Shown here in pieces: positions 7,208-14,491 of a DNA stretch of 28,308 nt. A model generated the notes under the pieces. It was not told where the DNA came from. It saw only the letters and a list, made by a program, of their open reading frames with translations, and made no database searches. The translations under genes and the position numbers were made by a program. Within the stretch, counting starts at the first letter, position 1. The number at the start of each line of letters is the position of its first letter. Source of the DNA: Zymogenus sp964542895 (GTDB lineage: Bacteria > Desulfobacterota > Zymogenia > Zymogenales > Zymogenaceae); the NCBI GenBank assembly GCA_964542895.1, contig CAZIWT010000031.1, positions 1 to 28,308 of the forward strand, read 5' to 3'.

Positions 7208-8053
7208 ATGAGAAGAGGGATGAGATACAAGTTTAGAATTGCTCGACGATCGACATCTGCAGGGCTTTTTTTTGCCGTCGCCGCACTTTTATTTGCCGCC
7301 TTTCTGGTGACTTTGTCGCCGGAGGCCCCCGGCGCCGTCGAGCTGGATAAGATGATAGAGGTCCCCGGGGGGACGTTCGTCATGGGGGCGGGAGGCGGGA
7401 TGGAAAACAGCGCCCCCGCCCACGAGGTGAGGGTCAACTCCTTTTTCATCGACAGCCACGAGGTAACCAACGTCCGCTTCGCAGAGTTTCTGAATCATCT
7501 CGGAAATACGACGCTGAACGGCAAGAAGCTCATCGATATAACCGTATCCGGAATCGAGGTTGAAAAGAGGGGAGGGAAGAGCGTCTACGTTCCGAAGGAG
7601 GGGCTGGAGGAGTACCCGGTCGTCTCGGTGACGTGGTACGGGGCGGACGAGTACGCGAAATACCGGAGAAAGAGGCTCCCCACGGAGGCGGAGTGGGAGT
7701 ACGCGGCGTCCGGGGGGGTGAAGTCAAAATTCCCCTGGGGGAATGACTACAACCCTAACCGGACGAACCAGGCGGGGTCTTTCGGGGCGCTGACGCCGGT
7801 GATGAGCTATCTCCCCAACGGTTTTAAGATATACGACATGATAGGTAACGCCATGGAGTGGACGGCCGACTGGTACAAAGAGGAATACTACGCCAAATCT
7901 CCCCTGGACAACCCAAAGGGGCCCAGGGCGGGGACTGAGAGGGCTGTTCGGGGCGGCGCCTTCGACAGTGTTAGGCCGGTGACGGTTCATGACCGGTTTT
8001 ACCTGAAGCCCGACAGGTCGCTTCCGGATTTGGGGTTTCGGTGCGTGAAATAA
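7208..8053 (+). CDS. Exported SUMF1/FGE-fold protein lacking the catalytic cysteines
   Basis: This 281-residue protein has an N-terminal hydrophobic export or anchor segment (residues ~17-36) and then a formylglycine-generating-enzyme-sulfatase (SUMF1) domain: VPGGTFVMGAGGG, the EVTNVRFAEFL segment, LPTEAEWEYAA, GNAMEWTADWY, and RAVRGGAFDS with LGFRC at the end. True FGEs carry two catalytic cysteines in the segment after RGG. Here that segment reads GGAFDSVRPVTVHDRF with no cysteine, and the only cysteine is three residues from the C terminus. It is therefore unlikely to oxidise sulfatase cysteine; many SUMF1-fold proteins have other or structural roles. The open frame begins at a GTG at 7160, but that lies in a terminator stem, so I prefer the ATG at 7208 (7220 is also possible; neither has a strong ribosome-binding site). 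Confidence 0.85.
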   Translation: MRRGMRYKFRIARRSTSAGLFFAVAALLFAAFLVTLSPEAPGAVELDKMIEVPGGTFVMGAGGGMENSAPAHEVRVNSFFIDSHEVTNVRFAEFLNHLGNTTLNGKKLIDITVSGIEVEKRGGKSVYVPKEGLEEYPVVSVTWYGADEYAKYRRKRLPTEAEWEYAASGGVKSKFPWGNDYNPNRTNQAGSFGALTPVMSYLPNGFKIYDMIGNAMEWTADWYKEEYYAKSPLDNPKGPRAGTERAVRGGAFDSVRPVTVHDRFYLKPDRSLPDLGFRCVK

Positions 8054-8141
8054 ACATAAAATATTTTCAAGTTTAGAGAATCAATAATAATATGATGAGT
8101 TAAATAAATACCTTTCCATTTAGTGCTATTTGTAAAAAAGC

Positions 8142-8396
8142 TTAACGTGTACTGCCACAATGCGCACATATCCAATACTTGTCTGATACAAACCAATCCT
8201 TTCTACCGCAGTTGCACCTTGGGCCATCTACAACATATCCTGTAAGATTCTCACCCTTTTGTTTAGCACAATTACTGCAAACCGCTACGCCTTTTTTTAT
8301 TATCCAATCGCGGTTTTCACAACGGCATCTAGGACCACCCTTTACATAAGACGAACCGCTGTCAACAATTATTTCGATTATTCGTATACTTGCCAT
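8142..8396 (-). CDS. Small protein with two tandem zinc-ribbon-like modules
   Basis: The 84-residue protein is built from an internal duplication. GPRCRCENRDW ending in VCSNC (residues ~21-43) is echoed by GPRCNCGRKDW ending in ICAHC (~58-80). Each unit has a CxC pair, about 15-16 residues including a conserved DW, and a CxxC pair, a plausible four-cysteine zinc site. The ATG at 8396 is preceded by GGGAG at a good distance, which supports a real gene. The surrounding DNA (about 8050-8480) is distinctly AT-rich compared with its neighbours, so the patch may have been acquired. No function is known to me; nucleic-acid or protein binding is only a guess from the zinc-ribbon form. Confidence 0.7.
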   Translation of the reverse strand: MASIRIIEIIVDSGSSYVKGGPRCRCENRDWIIKKGVAVCSNCAKQKGENLTGYVVDGPRCNCGRKDWFVSDKYWICAHCGSTR

Positions 8397-8435
8397 TGAA
8401 TTTCTCCCTGGGAATTTATTAAAATAATTTGTCTT

Positions 8436-8608
8436 ATAAATACAATACTATTTATTTTCATCTCGATAGAGAAGCTCGTCCATCATGGGGGCGGGCTAAG
8501 CGGCAACCTCAAGATGGTATCAAGAGATTGCCGCGATACTCCAAGTCCTTTGTAACAATGGAATTGGGTACGGTTCGGACTGAGTAGAATTAATAAAATT
8601 GTATTTAT
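8436..8608. repeat. 173-bp element with terminal inverted repeats and an internal hairpin (MITE-like)
   Basis: ATAAATACAAT (8436-8446) is repeated as its exact reverse complement ATTGTATTTAT (8598-8608). Between them is a hairpin of 10 pairs in 11: GCGGCAACCTC (8500-8510) with GAGATTGCCGC (8524-8534) and a 13-nt loop. This resembles a small non-autonomous mobile element or an intergenic palindromic repeat, but no target-site duplication is evident and no second full copy lies in the window. It fills most of the 8397-8723 gap, which holds no gene that I can support. Confidence 0.4.
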
Positions 8609-8723
8609 TATCCCTCACCACCTCCAAACGGGTGAAAATGAAATCCCTGAACCGACCCACACTCCCTCAAAAATCGTCACCAACAGTCAAAGTTGAACAA
8701 TCGGAAACAGGAAGCGGCCTTCC

Positions 8724-10205
8724 CTAAATATTCCCGCTGACGAGATGAAACCGTTCCTTCAGGGCATCCAGCTCCGCCTTGAGGTCGGGCATCAGCGCCT
8801 CCCCCTCCGGCGTCCCGTAAAGGTTCGTAAGCTCCCTCGGGTCGTTTGCAAGATCGTATATCTCAGGTTCACGGCACAGCTCCCACTCGATGTATTTGTG
8901 GGTGTTGGTCCTCACCGCCTTGTGGGGCGGGACCCTCCCGCCGAAGGGGAAGTCCCTGAAGAGCTCGTAGACCCATGACTCCCTGCCCTCGGCCGATGCA
9001 GAGCGCATGATCGGGGCGAAGCTCTCCCCCTGGACGCTGTCGGGCACCGGTAACCCGGCGATCTCCATCAGCGTCGGCGCGAGGTCGAGGTTTAGCACCA
9101 TCTGGTCCGCCTTTCTCCCCGGGTCCTTTATAAGGCCCGGGTACCTGACGATGTAGGGTATCCTGATCGACTCCTCGTAGGGGTAGTGCTTGGCGATGAG
9201 GCGGTGCTCCCCGAAGATGTAGCCGTTGTCGCCGGCGTAGACGATGACCGTGTTGTCGAGCTCCCCGGTCTCCTCCAGGGTTGCAAGGAGCCTCCCCAGC
9301 TCCTCGTCCACCGACTCGAGGGACTCACAGTAGTCCCTGTAGCGCTTGTGCATGTTGTCAAACCCCCCCTCGAGGAAGTTGTTCTTCGTCATGGTGTTGA
9401 ACTTGTCAGACTCCGGCGCCAGAAACGAGAGGTCTACGTCTTTGTATTTTCCCTTCAGGTGCTCCGGCGGCTTCCAGTCGTGGTGGACCGCCTTGTGGGA
9501 GAGGTAGAGACAGAAGGGATTTTTCCGCTTCTCCTTGACGAAGTCTATGGCGTACTCGGTGAGCTCAGTCGTAATGTAGGGGTGCCTGTTGGGGGTCAAC
9601 TCGTGATTAACGTAGATCGGGCAGTTGTAGTAGTCCCCCTGTCCGTCTTTCTTCGTAAACGAGACAAAGAGGTCAACCCCGGGAAGCTCCGGAAGCCCAT
9701 CCCCGGTCCCCGGCATATGCCACTTGCCGATGAAGGCGGTGTCGTAGCCCGCGTCCTTGAAGTGTTTGAGGAAGGTGTCGTTTTTGTCGTTGTCCCAGCG
9801 GCTGAAGTTGTTCTGGACGCCGTGGACCGAGGCGTACTGGCCGGTGAGGAAGCTCGCCCGGCTGGGGCTGCAGAGGGAGGTGGTGACAAAGGCGTTCTCG
9901 AATAGTATCCCCTCGTTTGCCAGCCTGTCCATGTTGGGCGTCTGGATGAAGGGGTGTCCCATAACCCCGAGGACGTCCCAGCGGTGGTCGTCGGTCAGGA
10001 TGAATATCACGTTGGGCCTTCGCGATGCGCCGTAGGCGGTATCCCCAAGTCCCAGCCCGGAAATCCCGGCCAGGGCGACCGTCGACCCCATAACCTTCAA
10101 GGCGTCCCTCCGGGTTATGCCGGCGTCAAGAATCCGGTCGTCCCCAGCAGCTCTTGTACCGTCTCCGCTGCCGTCAACTCTTTTATCGTTTCTATTGTAT
10201 TTCAT
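8724..10205 (-). CDS. Tat-exported sulfatase (type I, formylglycine-dependent)
   Basis: This 493-residue enzyme hydrolyses sulfate esters (possibly N-sulfate) of an unknown organic substrate, probably in the periplasm. A twin-arginine signal is present: ITRRDALKVMG (residues 30-40) followed by a hydrophobic stretch ending AYGA. The sulfatase domain starts RPNVIFILTDDHRWD with the calcium-binding aspartates D72 and D73. The LCSPSRASFLTGQ motif (residues 111-123) holds C112, the residue converted to formylglycine. NTVIVYAGDNGYIFGEH supplies the second metal-binding region, and the C-terminal KYIEW..EIYDLANDP is typical. The frame opens at a TTG 15 bp upstream, but the ATG at 10205 has GGAGG at 10214-10218 and is preferred. 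It lies 25 bp after the membrane-protein gene, in the same operon. The nearby SUMF1-fold gene probably does not activate it, because that protein lacks the catalytic cysteines. Confidence 0.94.
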   Translation of the reverse strand: MKYNRNDKRVDGSGDGTRAAGDDRILDAGITRRDALKVMGSTVALAGISGLGLGDTAYGASRRPNVIFILTDDHRWDVLGVMGHPFIQTPNMDRLANEGILFENAFVTTSLCSPSRASFLTGQYASVHGVQNNFSRWDNDKNDTFLKHFKDAGYDTAFIGKWHMPGTGDGLPELPGVDLFVSFTKKDGQGDYYNCPIYVNHELTPNRHPYITTELTEYAIDFVKEKRKNPFCLYLSHKAVHHDWKPPEHLKGKYKDVDLSFLAPESDKFNTMTKNNFLEGGFDNMHKRYRDYCESLESVDEELGRLLATLEETGELDNTVIVYAGDNGYIFGEHRLIAKHYPYEESIRIPYIVRYPGLIKDPGRKADQMVLNLDLAPTLMEIAGLPVPDSVQGESFAPIMRSASAEGRESWVYELFRDFPFGGRVPPHKAVRTNTHKYIEWELCREPEIYDLANDPRELTNLYGTPEGEALMPDLKAELDALKERFHLVSGNI

Positions 10206-10230
10206 TATGATTTCCTCCAAATCTATTCGC

Positions 10231-10788
10231 TCAGTTCAGAAAGTGGGCGGCGTAGTGGTGAACCACCATGTATACCCACTCCTGTCCCTTGATCAGGCCC
10301 ATGTACGTCCCGGCGAGTCCCAGTATCAAGAGGACGACGACGGCGGGATGAAACACCCTCACGTCCTCCGGGTCTTTGATCTTGTTGATTATCCTGCAGA
10401 TGATCTCCGACACCGAGAACAAGAACAGGGTGACGCAGATTATCCCGAAGAACCAGGGCAGGAAGAGGAAGTAGATCATCTCGATCCCGCTGAACTGGCA
10501 CGCCACCATCGACTCCATCTTCACGATCCAGATTATCGGGTTGGCAAAGGCAATGATCAGCCTCTCGATGAAGAGCGCCCCCCGGAAGTAGGCCAGGGGC
10601 GGCCCCACGAGGGCGAAGAACCAGATCGAGAAAAAGAGGAGGGGGCCGAAGATATTTATAAGGAAGTTCCTTAAACTCCCCGGCTCCAGACCGCTTGCAG
10701 AGTGGTAGATGATGGCTGATATCACCATTATCCCCACGACGATGACGAGGGGGATTACAAAGCTTTTAATAAAACCTTTTCTCTCCAT
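10231..10788 (-). CDS. Small multi-pass membrane protein of unknown function, cotranscribed with the sulfatase
   Basis: The 185-residue protein has about four membrane helices (residues ~9-29, 45-68, 104-133 and 148-166) and a likely re-entrant or amphipathic segment at ~72-90. The C terminus is VVHHYAAHFLN, with three histidines. I recognise no family. It has a clear ribosome-binding site (AAGGAG before the ATG at 10788) and is the first gene of a two-gene operon with the sulfatase 25 bp downstream. A link with sulfate-ester uptake, sulfate export or sulfatase anchoring would fit the context but is speculation. Confidence 0.75.
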   Translation of the reverse strand: MERKGFIKSFVIPLVIVVGIMVISAIIYHSASGLEPGSLRNFLINIFGPLLFFSIWFFALVGPPLAYFRGALFIERLIIAFANPIIWIVKMESMVACQFSGIEMIYFLFLPWFFGIICVTLFLFSVSEIICRIINKIKDPEDVRVFHPAVVVLLILGLAGTYMGLIKGQEWVYMVVHHYAAHFLN

Positions 10789-10820
10789 TTGTGGCTCCTT
10801 ATAGTGTTCTTATAATATTG

Positions 10821-10855
10821 GTTTCAATTAGAAACGTGTTTTCAATATTGAAAAC
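10821..10855 (-). promoter_or_regulatory. Two tandem palindromes upstream of the sulfatase operon (candidate operator)
   Basis: GTTTCAATTAGAAAC (10821-10835) has perfect 5-bp arms, and two bases later GTTTTCAATATTGAAAAC (10838-10855) is a perfect 18-bp palindrome. Both share a GTTT-C-AA...TT-G-AAAC theme, so they look like two copies of one operator. They sit 33-67 bp before the operon start on the minus strand, with AT-rich TATTAT-like sequence between. That is a typical place for a repressor or activator dimer pair. The cognate regulator is not evident in the window. Confidence 0.5.
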
Positions 10856-11002
10856 AACTTAAAGATTACGGGAATTATACCACTTATTTGCAGATTTGAA
10901 AGTTTTTTGGGAGTTTTATTTGGAGAAAAATGAAAAAACTTGGGAATAGGGGAGGTAGGGGGGAGGGGGGATAGAAGGATAATCGCAGGGGAATGTCCAA
11001 CA
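10856..11002. other. Gene-free spacer with a G-quadruplex-capable tract
   Basis: The stretch 10789-11181 carries no gene. Apart from the palindromes and the terminator described separately, its main feature is a G-rich run on the plus strand at 10942-10970: GGG, GGGG, GGGGGG and GGGGGG separated by loops of 4, 5 and 1 bases. This satisfies the usual G3+N1-7 quadruplex pattern. A 64-codon minus-strand frame across it is low-complexity and is not supported as a gene. Confidence 0.45.
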
Positions 11003-11032
11003 TAAAATAAAAGGGGCCTCAAATGAGGCCCC
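11003..11032 (-). terminator. Intrinsic terminator of the beta-oxidation operon
   Basis: GGGGCCTC (11013-11020), an AAAT loop and GAGGCCCC (11025-11032) make a perfect 8-bp stem. On the minus strand the stem is followed by TTTTATTTTATG, a good U-tract. It lies about 150 bp after the last gene of the operon. A second small hairpin, CGCCCT-GTT-AGGGCG (11160-11174), sits just after the stop codon. Confidence 0.85.
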
Positions 11033-11181
11033 TCAATATTGGAACGGCTTGGTCATCTCAAGGGCGTTGCTTCAAACAGGTTGTCTCAAATGCCCTCAAG
11101 ATATTGGGGATACCCTGAAGCTGTATGCGGCCGTTCCCCTATTTTTAATAAAGACATCGCGCCCTGTTAGGGCGGAGTCGA

Positions 11182-13419
11182 TTACTCAATACCCATCGAT
11201 TTGGCCACCAGCTCGATGATGTCAAACGCCTTCATGGAGTCTTCCTTCTCGAGCTCCTTGATGCCGTCCGAGAGCATCGTCAGGCAGAAGGGGCACGCGG
11301 TGCCTATGGTACCGTAGCCCTTGTCTATGGCGTCCTGGGTCCTGACGTGGTTGATCCGCTTTCCGATGTCCTCTTCCATCCACATCCTGGCGCCGCCGGC
11401 GCCGCAGCAGTAGCTCTTGGTCTCGTTCCTGGTGAACTCCTTGACCGAAACGCCGGGTATGGAGTTCAATATCTTTCTCGGCTGATCGTAGATGTCGTTG
11501 TAGCGGCCCAGGAAACAGGAGTCGTGATACGCAACGCCGTTCACGCCGTCCACCGGCTTATCTAACTTGATCCTCCCCTGTTTTATCAGGTCGAGGATCA
11601 ACTCGGTAAAGTGGAAGACCTCGAAGTCTCCCCCCTCGTTCTGCGGGTACTCGTTCTTGAGGCAGTTGTAGCCGTGGGGACAGGTCGTCACGATCTTCTT
11701 GACGTTGTAGCCGTTCATTATCTCGATGTTCTGCTGGGCGAGCATGGCGTAAAGGTACTCGTTTCCGGCCCTCCTGGCGCTGTCTCCGCAGCACCCCTCC
11801 TCCTGACCGAGGATGCCGATCTTGACGCCCGCCTTGTCCATGATCTTGACGAAATTAGAAGCGACCTTCTTGTAGAGGTCGTCAAAAGAGCCGGCGCATC
11901 CCACGTAGTAGAGGTACTCGACGTCCGGGTCTTCCGCCAGCGTCTTGACGGGGAGTTCCTTGGCCCAGTTTCCCCTCTCGTGGAAGCCGAAGCCGTAGGG
12001 ATTGGAGTTGTTCTCCATGTTCCTCATGGTGGTGGTCAGCTCGGCTGACATGTCACCTTCCATCAACACCTTGTAGCGCCTCATGTCGACGATCTTCTGG
12101 GGGTGCTCGATGAGGACGGGACACGCCTCCACGCAGGCGAGACATGTTGTACAGGCCCAGATGGCGTCGACGTCGTTCGCATCTCCGATCAAGGCCTTTG
12201 ACTCGATCTCTTCCGCCGCCGTTCCCTTGAAGAGGGCGGGGGCGCGCTCGGCCAGGTTGTCGTTGGTATCAAGGATGATTCTCTTGGGAGACAGCGGCTT
12301 CTCCGACAGGTGGGCGGGACAGACGTCCTGACAGCGACCGCAGTCGGTGCAGGCGTCGCCGTCGAGGAGCTGCTTCCACGTAAACTGCTCAGGGTAGTAT
12401 ACGCCGAAGGTCTCGGCGTTTTCCATATCCTCGATGGGAACAAGGGAGCCCCTCGGCTCGAGCCTCCTGAAAAAGACGTTGATCATGGATGTGACTATGT
12501 GCTGAAGCTTGCCCAGGAAGAGGTAGCTGACAAAGCCCATCGCGAGAAGCAGGTGCACCCACCAATTGACCCTGTGGGCCGTAATAATCCCGCTTTCTGA
12601 GATCGTGCTGTTAAACAAATTGGCCAAGACCAGTCCCGCCGGAGACCACTTAGCGAGCTCCGGGTTATAGTAGTAAGCGTTCCTTACGATGTAGACGTTA
12701 TCTTCACCTACCGCCTCTTCGTCCACCGTTATCTCCGCCTCGTTCGCCTTTACGATAAGCTCTTTGTCGGTCCACTCCGGAAACTCGGCACGAAAGGCCT
12801 CGTCCTGCCCCTCCAAGACGCCGCTCATCCTGATAACCGCCTTGTTGTTGCTTACCTCGGTCAGCGCCATCCTGGCCCCCTCGTTGATAAAGCCGGTGAC
12901 GAGGATGAGGAGAATGAGGATAAGGGAGATGGCGTCGGTTCCCTTGTTGTCGAGGCGCTCCGGTCTCTGGATGTAGCGGATTATCGCAAATACGATAATC
13001 GCCAGGATTGCGGCGAGCCCCGCAACGTCGAGGAAGACCGAGTACCACTTGTAAAAGCTGCCGTACCAGAAGCGGACGTCAAAGAAGAGGATGGTGAAGT
13101 CCTCCTGAATCACCACTATGGCGGTTCCGATGAAGAGGACGACGAATCCCCAGAAGAGCAGGAGGTGGGAGATTCCCGGGACCTTCTCCTTTAAGAGCTT
13201 GAACTGAAGGAAGACATACTGCACTATCCCCCAGATTCTCTTTCCGATCTGATCCGTCCTCTTCTCCGGCTGCCCGAGTCTCCAGACCTTTATCTTCTTG
13301 ACCAGGAGGTATATGAATAAAGCCGTGACAACCAAGGCTATTCCATACACGATGAACCTCACGACGCCGTGGGGCCCTCCCAGGTTGAAGAAGACTTCAC
13401 GCGAAATATTGTAATCCAT
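11182..13419 (-). CDS. Membrane FeS/haem oxidoreductase linking ETF to quinone (EtfD/FadF-type)
   Basis: This 745-residue protein combines an N-terminal NarI-like membrane part with a cytoplasmic HdrD/GlpC-like part. Membrane helices lie at about 18-40, 84-104, 126-150, 163-182 and 285-303, with H85, H282, H289 and H307 as candidate haem-b ligands. Two 4Fe-4S sites follow: CTDCGRCQDVCP (357-368) and CTTCLACVEACP (423-434). Then come two CCG domains, with CCG at 543-545 and 671-673, that in relatives bind a cysteine-rich FeS cluster. Such proteins beside etfBA (FadF in Bacillus, the DUF224 protein of syntrophs, also called EMO) accept electrons from reduced ETF and pass them to menaquinone. 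It is the last gene of the operon, after etfA, with a GAAA-loop hairpin in between. All cluster cysteines appear present. Confidence 0.9.
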   Translation of the reverse strand: MDYNISREVFFNLGGPHGVVRFIVYGIALVVTALFIYLLVKKIKVWRLGQPEKRTDQIGKRIWGIVQYVFLQFKLLKEKVPGISHLLLFWGFVVLFIGTAIVVIQEDFTILFFDVRFWYGSFYKWYSVFLDVAGLAAILAIIVFAIIRYIQRPERLDNKGTDAISLILILLILVTGFINEGARMALTEVSNNKAVIRMSGVLEGQDEAFRAEFPEWTDKELIVKANEAEITVDEEAVGEDNVYIVRNAYYYNPELAKWSPAGLVLANLFNSTISESGIITAHRVNWWVHLLLAMGFVSYLFLGKLQHIVTSMINVFFRRLEPRGSLVPIEDMENAETFGVYYPEQFTWKQLLDGDACTDCGRCQDVCPAHLSEKPLSPKRIILDTNDNLAERAPALFKGTAAEEIESKALIGDANDVDAIWACTTCLACVEACPVLIEHPQKIVDMRRYKVLMEGDMSAELTTTMRNMENNSNPYGFGFHERGNWAKELPVKTLAEDPDVEYLYYVGCAGSFDDLYKKVASNFVKIMDKAGVKIGILGQEEGCCGDSARRAGNEYLYAMLAQQNIEIMNGYNVKKIVTTCPHGYNCLKNEYPQNEGGDFEVFHFTELILDLIKQGRIKLDKPVDGVNGVAYHDSCFLGRYNDIYDQPRKILNSIPGVSVKEFTRNETKSYCCGAGGARMWMEEDIGKRINHVRTQDAIDKGYGTIGTACPFCLTMLSDGIKELEKEDSMKAFDIIELVAKSMGIE

Positions 13420-13443
13420 TAGAATTCTCTCTACAAAGGTTCA

Positions 13444-13465
13444 GGGGGGCTTTTTCAAGCCCCCC
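13444..13465 (-). other. Intercistronic GNRA-loop hairpin between etfA and the EtfD-like gene
   Basis: In the mRNA sense (minus strand) the sequence GGGGGGCTT-GAAA-AAGCCCCCC forms a perfect 9-bp stem with a GAAA tetraloop. It is not followed by a U-tract, so it should not terminate transcription efficiently. Between coding regions such a hairpin often blocks exonucleases or sets processing sites, which would change the etfA to etfD ratio. Confidence 0.65.
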
Positions 13466-13480
13466 GTTTCTACACTTTAA

Positions 13481-14455
13481 TTACTCGGCCAGGAGCTTTT
13501 TGACCTCTCCGGTCAGCTCCGGGACGAACTTGAAGAGGTCTTCCACGATGCCGAAATCCGCCTTGGAGAATATCGGTGCGTCCGCGTCCTTGTTGACCGC
13601 AACGATGTACTTCGACGAGCCCATTCCCGCCAGGTGCTGGATGGCTCCCGAGATTCCGCAGGCGATGTAGAGGGACGGCGAGACCGTCTTTCCGGTCTGA
13701 CCCACCTGATCCGAGTGGGGTCTCCACCCGGCGTCCACTGCGGCCCTCGATGCTCCCACCGTAGCATTTGATCCCAGGGCGTCCGCCAGCTCCTCCAGTA
13801 TCTTGTATTCGTCAGGACCCTTCATGCCCCTTCCGCCGGAGACGATGATGTCCGCCTCGGTGAGGTCAACCCTGTCTCCCGCCTCCTGCTTCAGCTCCTT
13901 CAAGACCGCCTTTGCGTCTCCGAGGGAGACCGAAACCTTCTCGACGGCGCCGGCCTTGGCGTTTTCCTCCGCGGGAAACACCTTGGGCCTTCCCGCCGCG
14001 ACCTGCGGGGTGCCGTTTACCTTTATGGTGACAAACGCCTTGCCGGCGAAGACCGGCCTGAAGGACATGAGGGAGTCGCCCTCCATATCCATCTTTACAC
14101 AGTCCGACGCCATAGCGGTGTCGAGCCTGGCCGCTACCCTGGGGAGTAAATCCTTACCCATTGCGGAGGCGCCGCCTATCAACACCTTGGCGTCCTTAGC
14201 GACCTCCGCCACAGCCTGGGCGTAGAGATCGGGGACGTAATCCTTGAGCTTGGCGTCTTCCACTACGAAGACCTTGTCGGCCCCGTACTTGCCGAGATCG
14301 GCGGCCAGTCCGGAGACAGAGTCACCCACCACGACCGCACAGCACTCGCCGCCCATGCTGTCGGCGAGCTTCCGCCCCGTGGTCACCATCTCGAAGGAGA
14401 CCTTTCTTAAAGCCCCCCCTCTCTGTTCGGCGAAAACCAGAACTTCCTTTGCCAT
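13481..14455 (-). CDS. etfA: Electron transfer flavoprotein, alpha subunit
   Basis: EtfA carries the FAD that takes electrons from acyl-CoA dehydrogenases and delivers them onward. The 324-residue protein has the usual two parts: an N-terminal alpha/beta domain and a C-terminal FAD-binding domain with the signatures GASRAAVDAGW, VGQTGKTVSPSLYIA and GISGAIQHLAGM. All are intact. The ATG at 14455 has AAGGAG upstream. It lies 36 bp after etfB and forms the heterodimer with it. The electron acceptor is probably the membrane FeS protein encoded next. This argues for a quinone-linked ETF rather than a bifurcating one, but the distinction needs structure-based classification. Confidence 0.96.
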   Translation of the reverse strand: MAKEVLVFAEQRGGALRKVSFEMVTTGRKLADSMGGECCAVVVGDSVSGLAADLGKYGADKVFVVEDAKLKDYVPDLYAQAVAEVAKDAKVLIGGASAMGKDLLPRVAARLDTAMASDCVKMDMEGDSLMSFRPVFAGKAFVTIKVNGTPQVAAGRPKVFPAEENAKAGAVEKVSVSLGDAKAVLKELKQEAGDRVDLTEADIIVSGGRGMKGPDEYKILEELADALGSNATVGASRAAVDAGWRPHSDQVGQTGKTVSPSLYIACGISGAIQHLAGMGSSKYIVAVNKDADAPIFSKADFGIVEDLFKFVPELTGEVKKLLAE

Positions 14456-14491
14456 TTTTTATCTCCTTGAATCTTGTTTACGTTTGGGGGA

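Noticed and set aside
10828..11022. 64-codon minus-strand ORF between the operons
   Set aside because: Low-complexity translation across palindromes, a G-rich tract and a terminator; no start signal.
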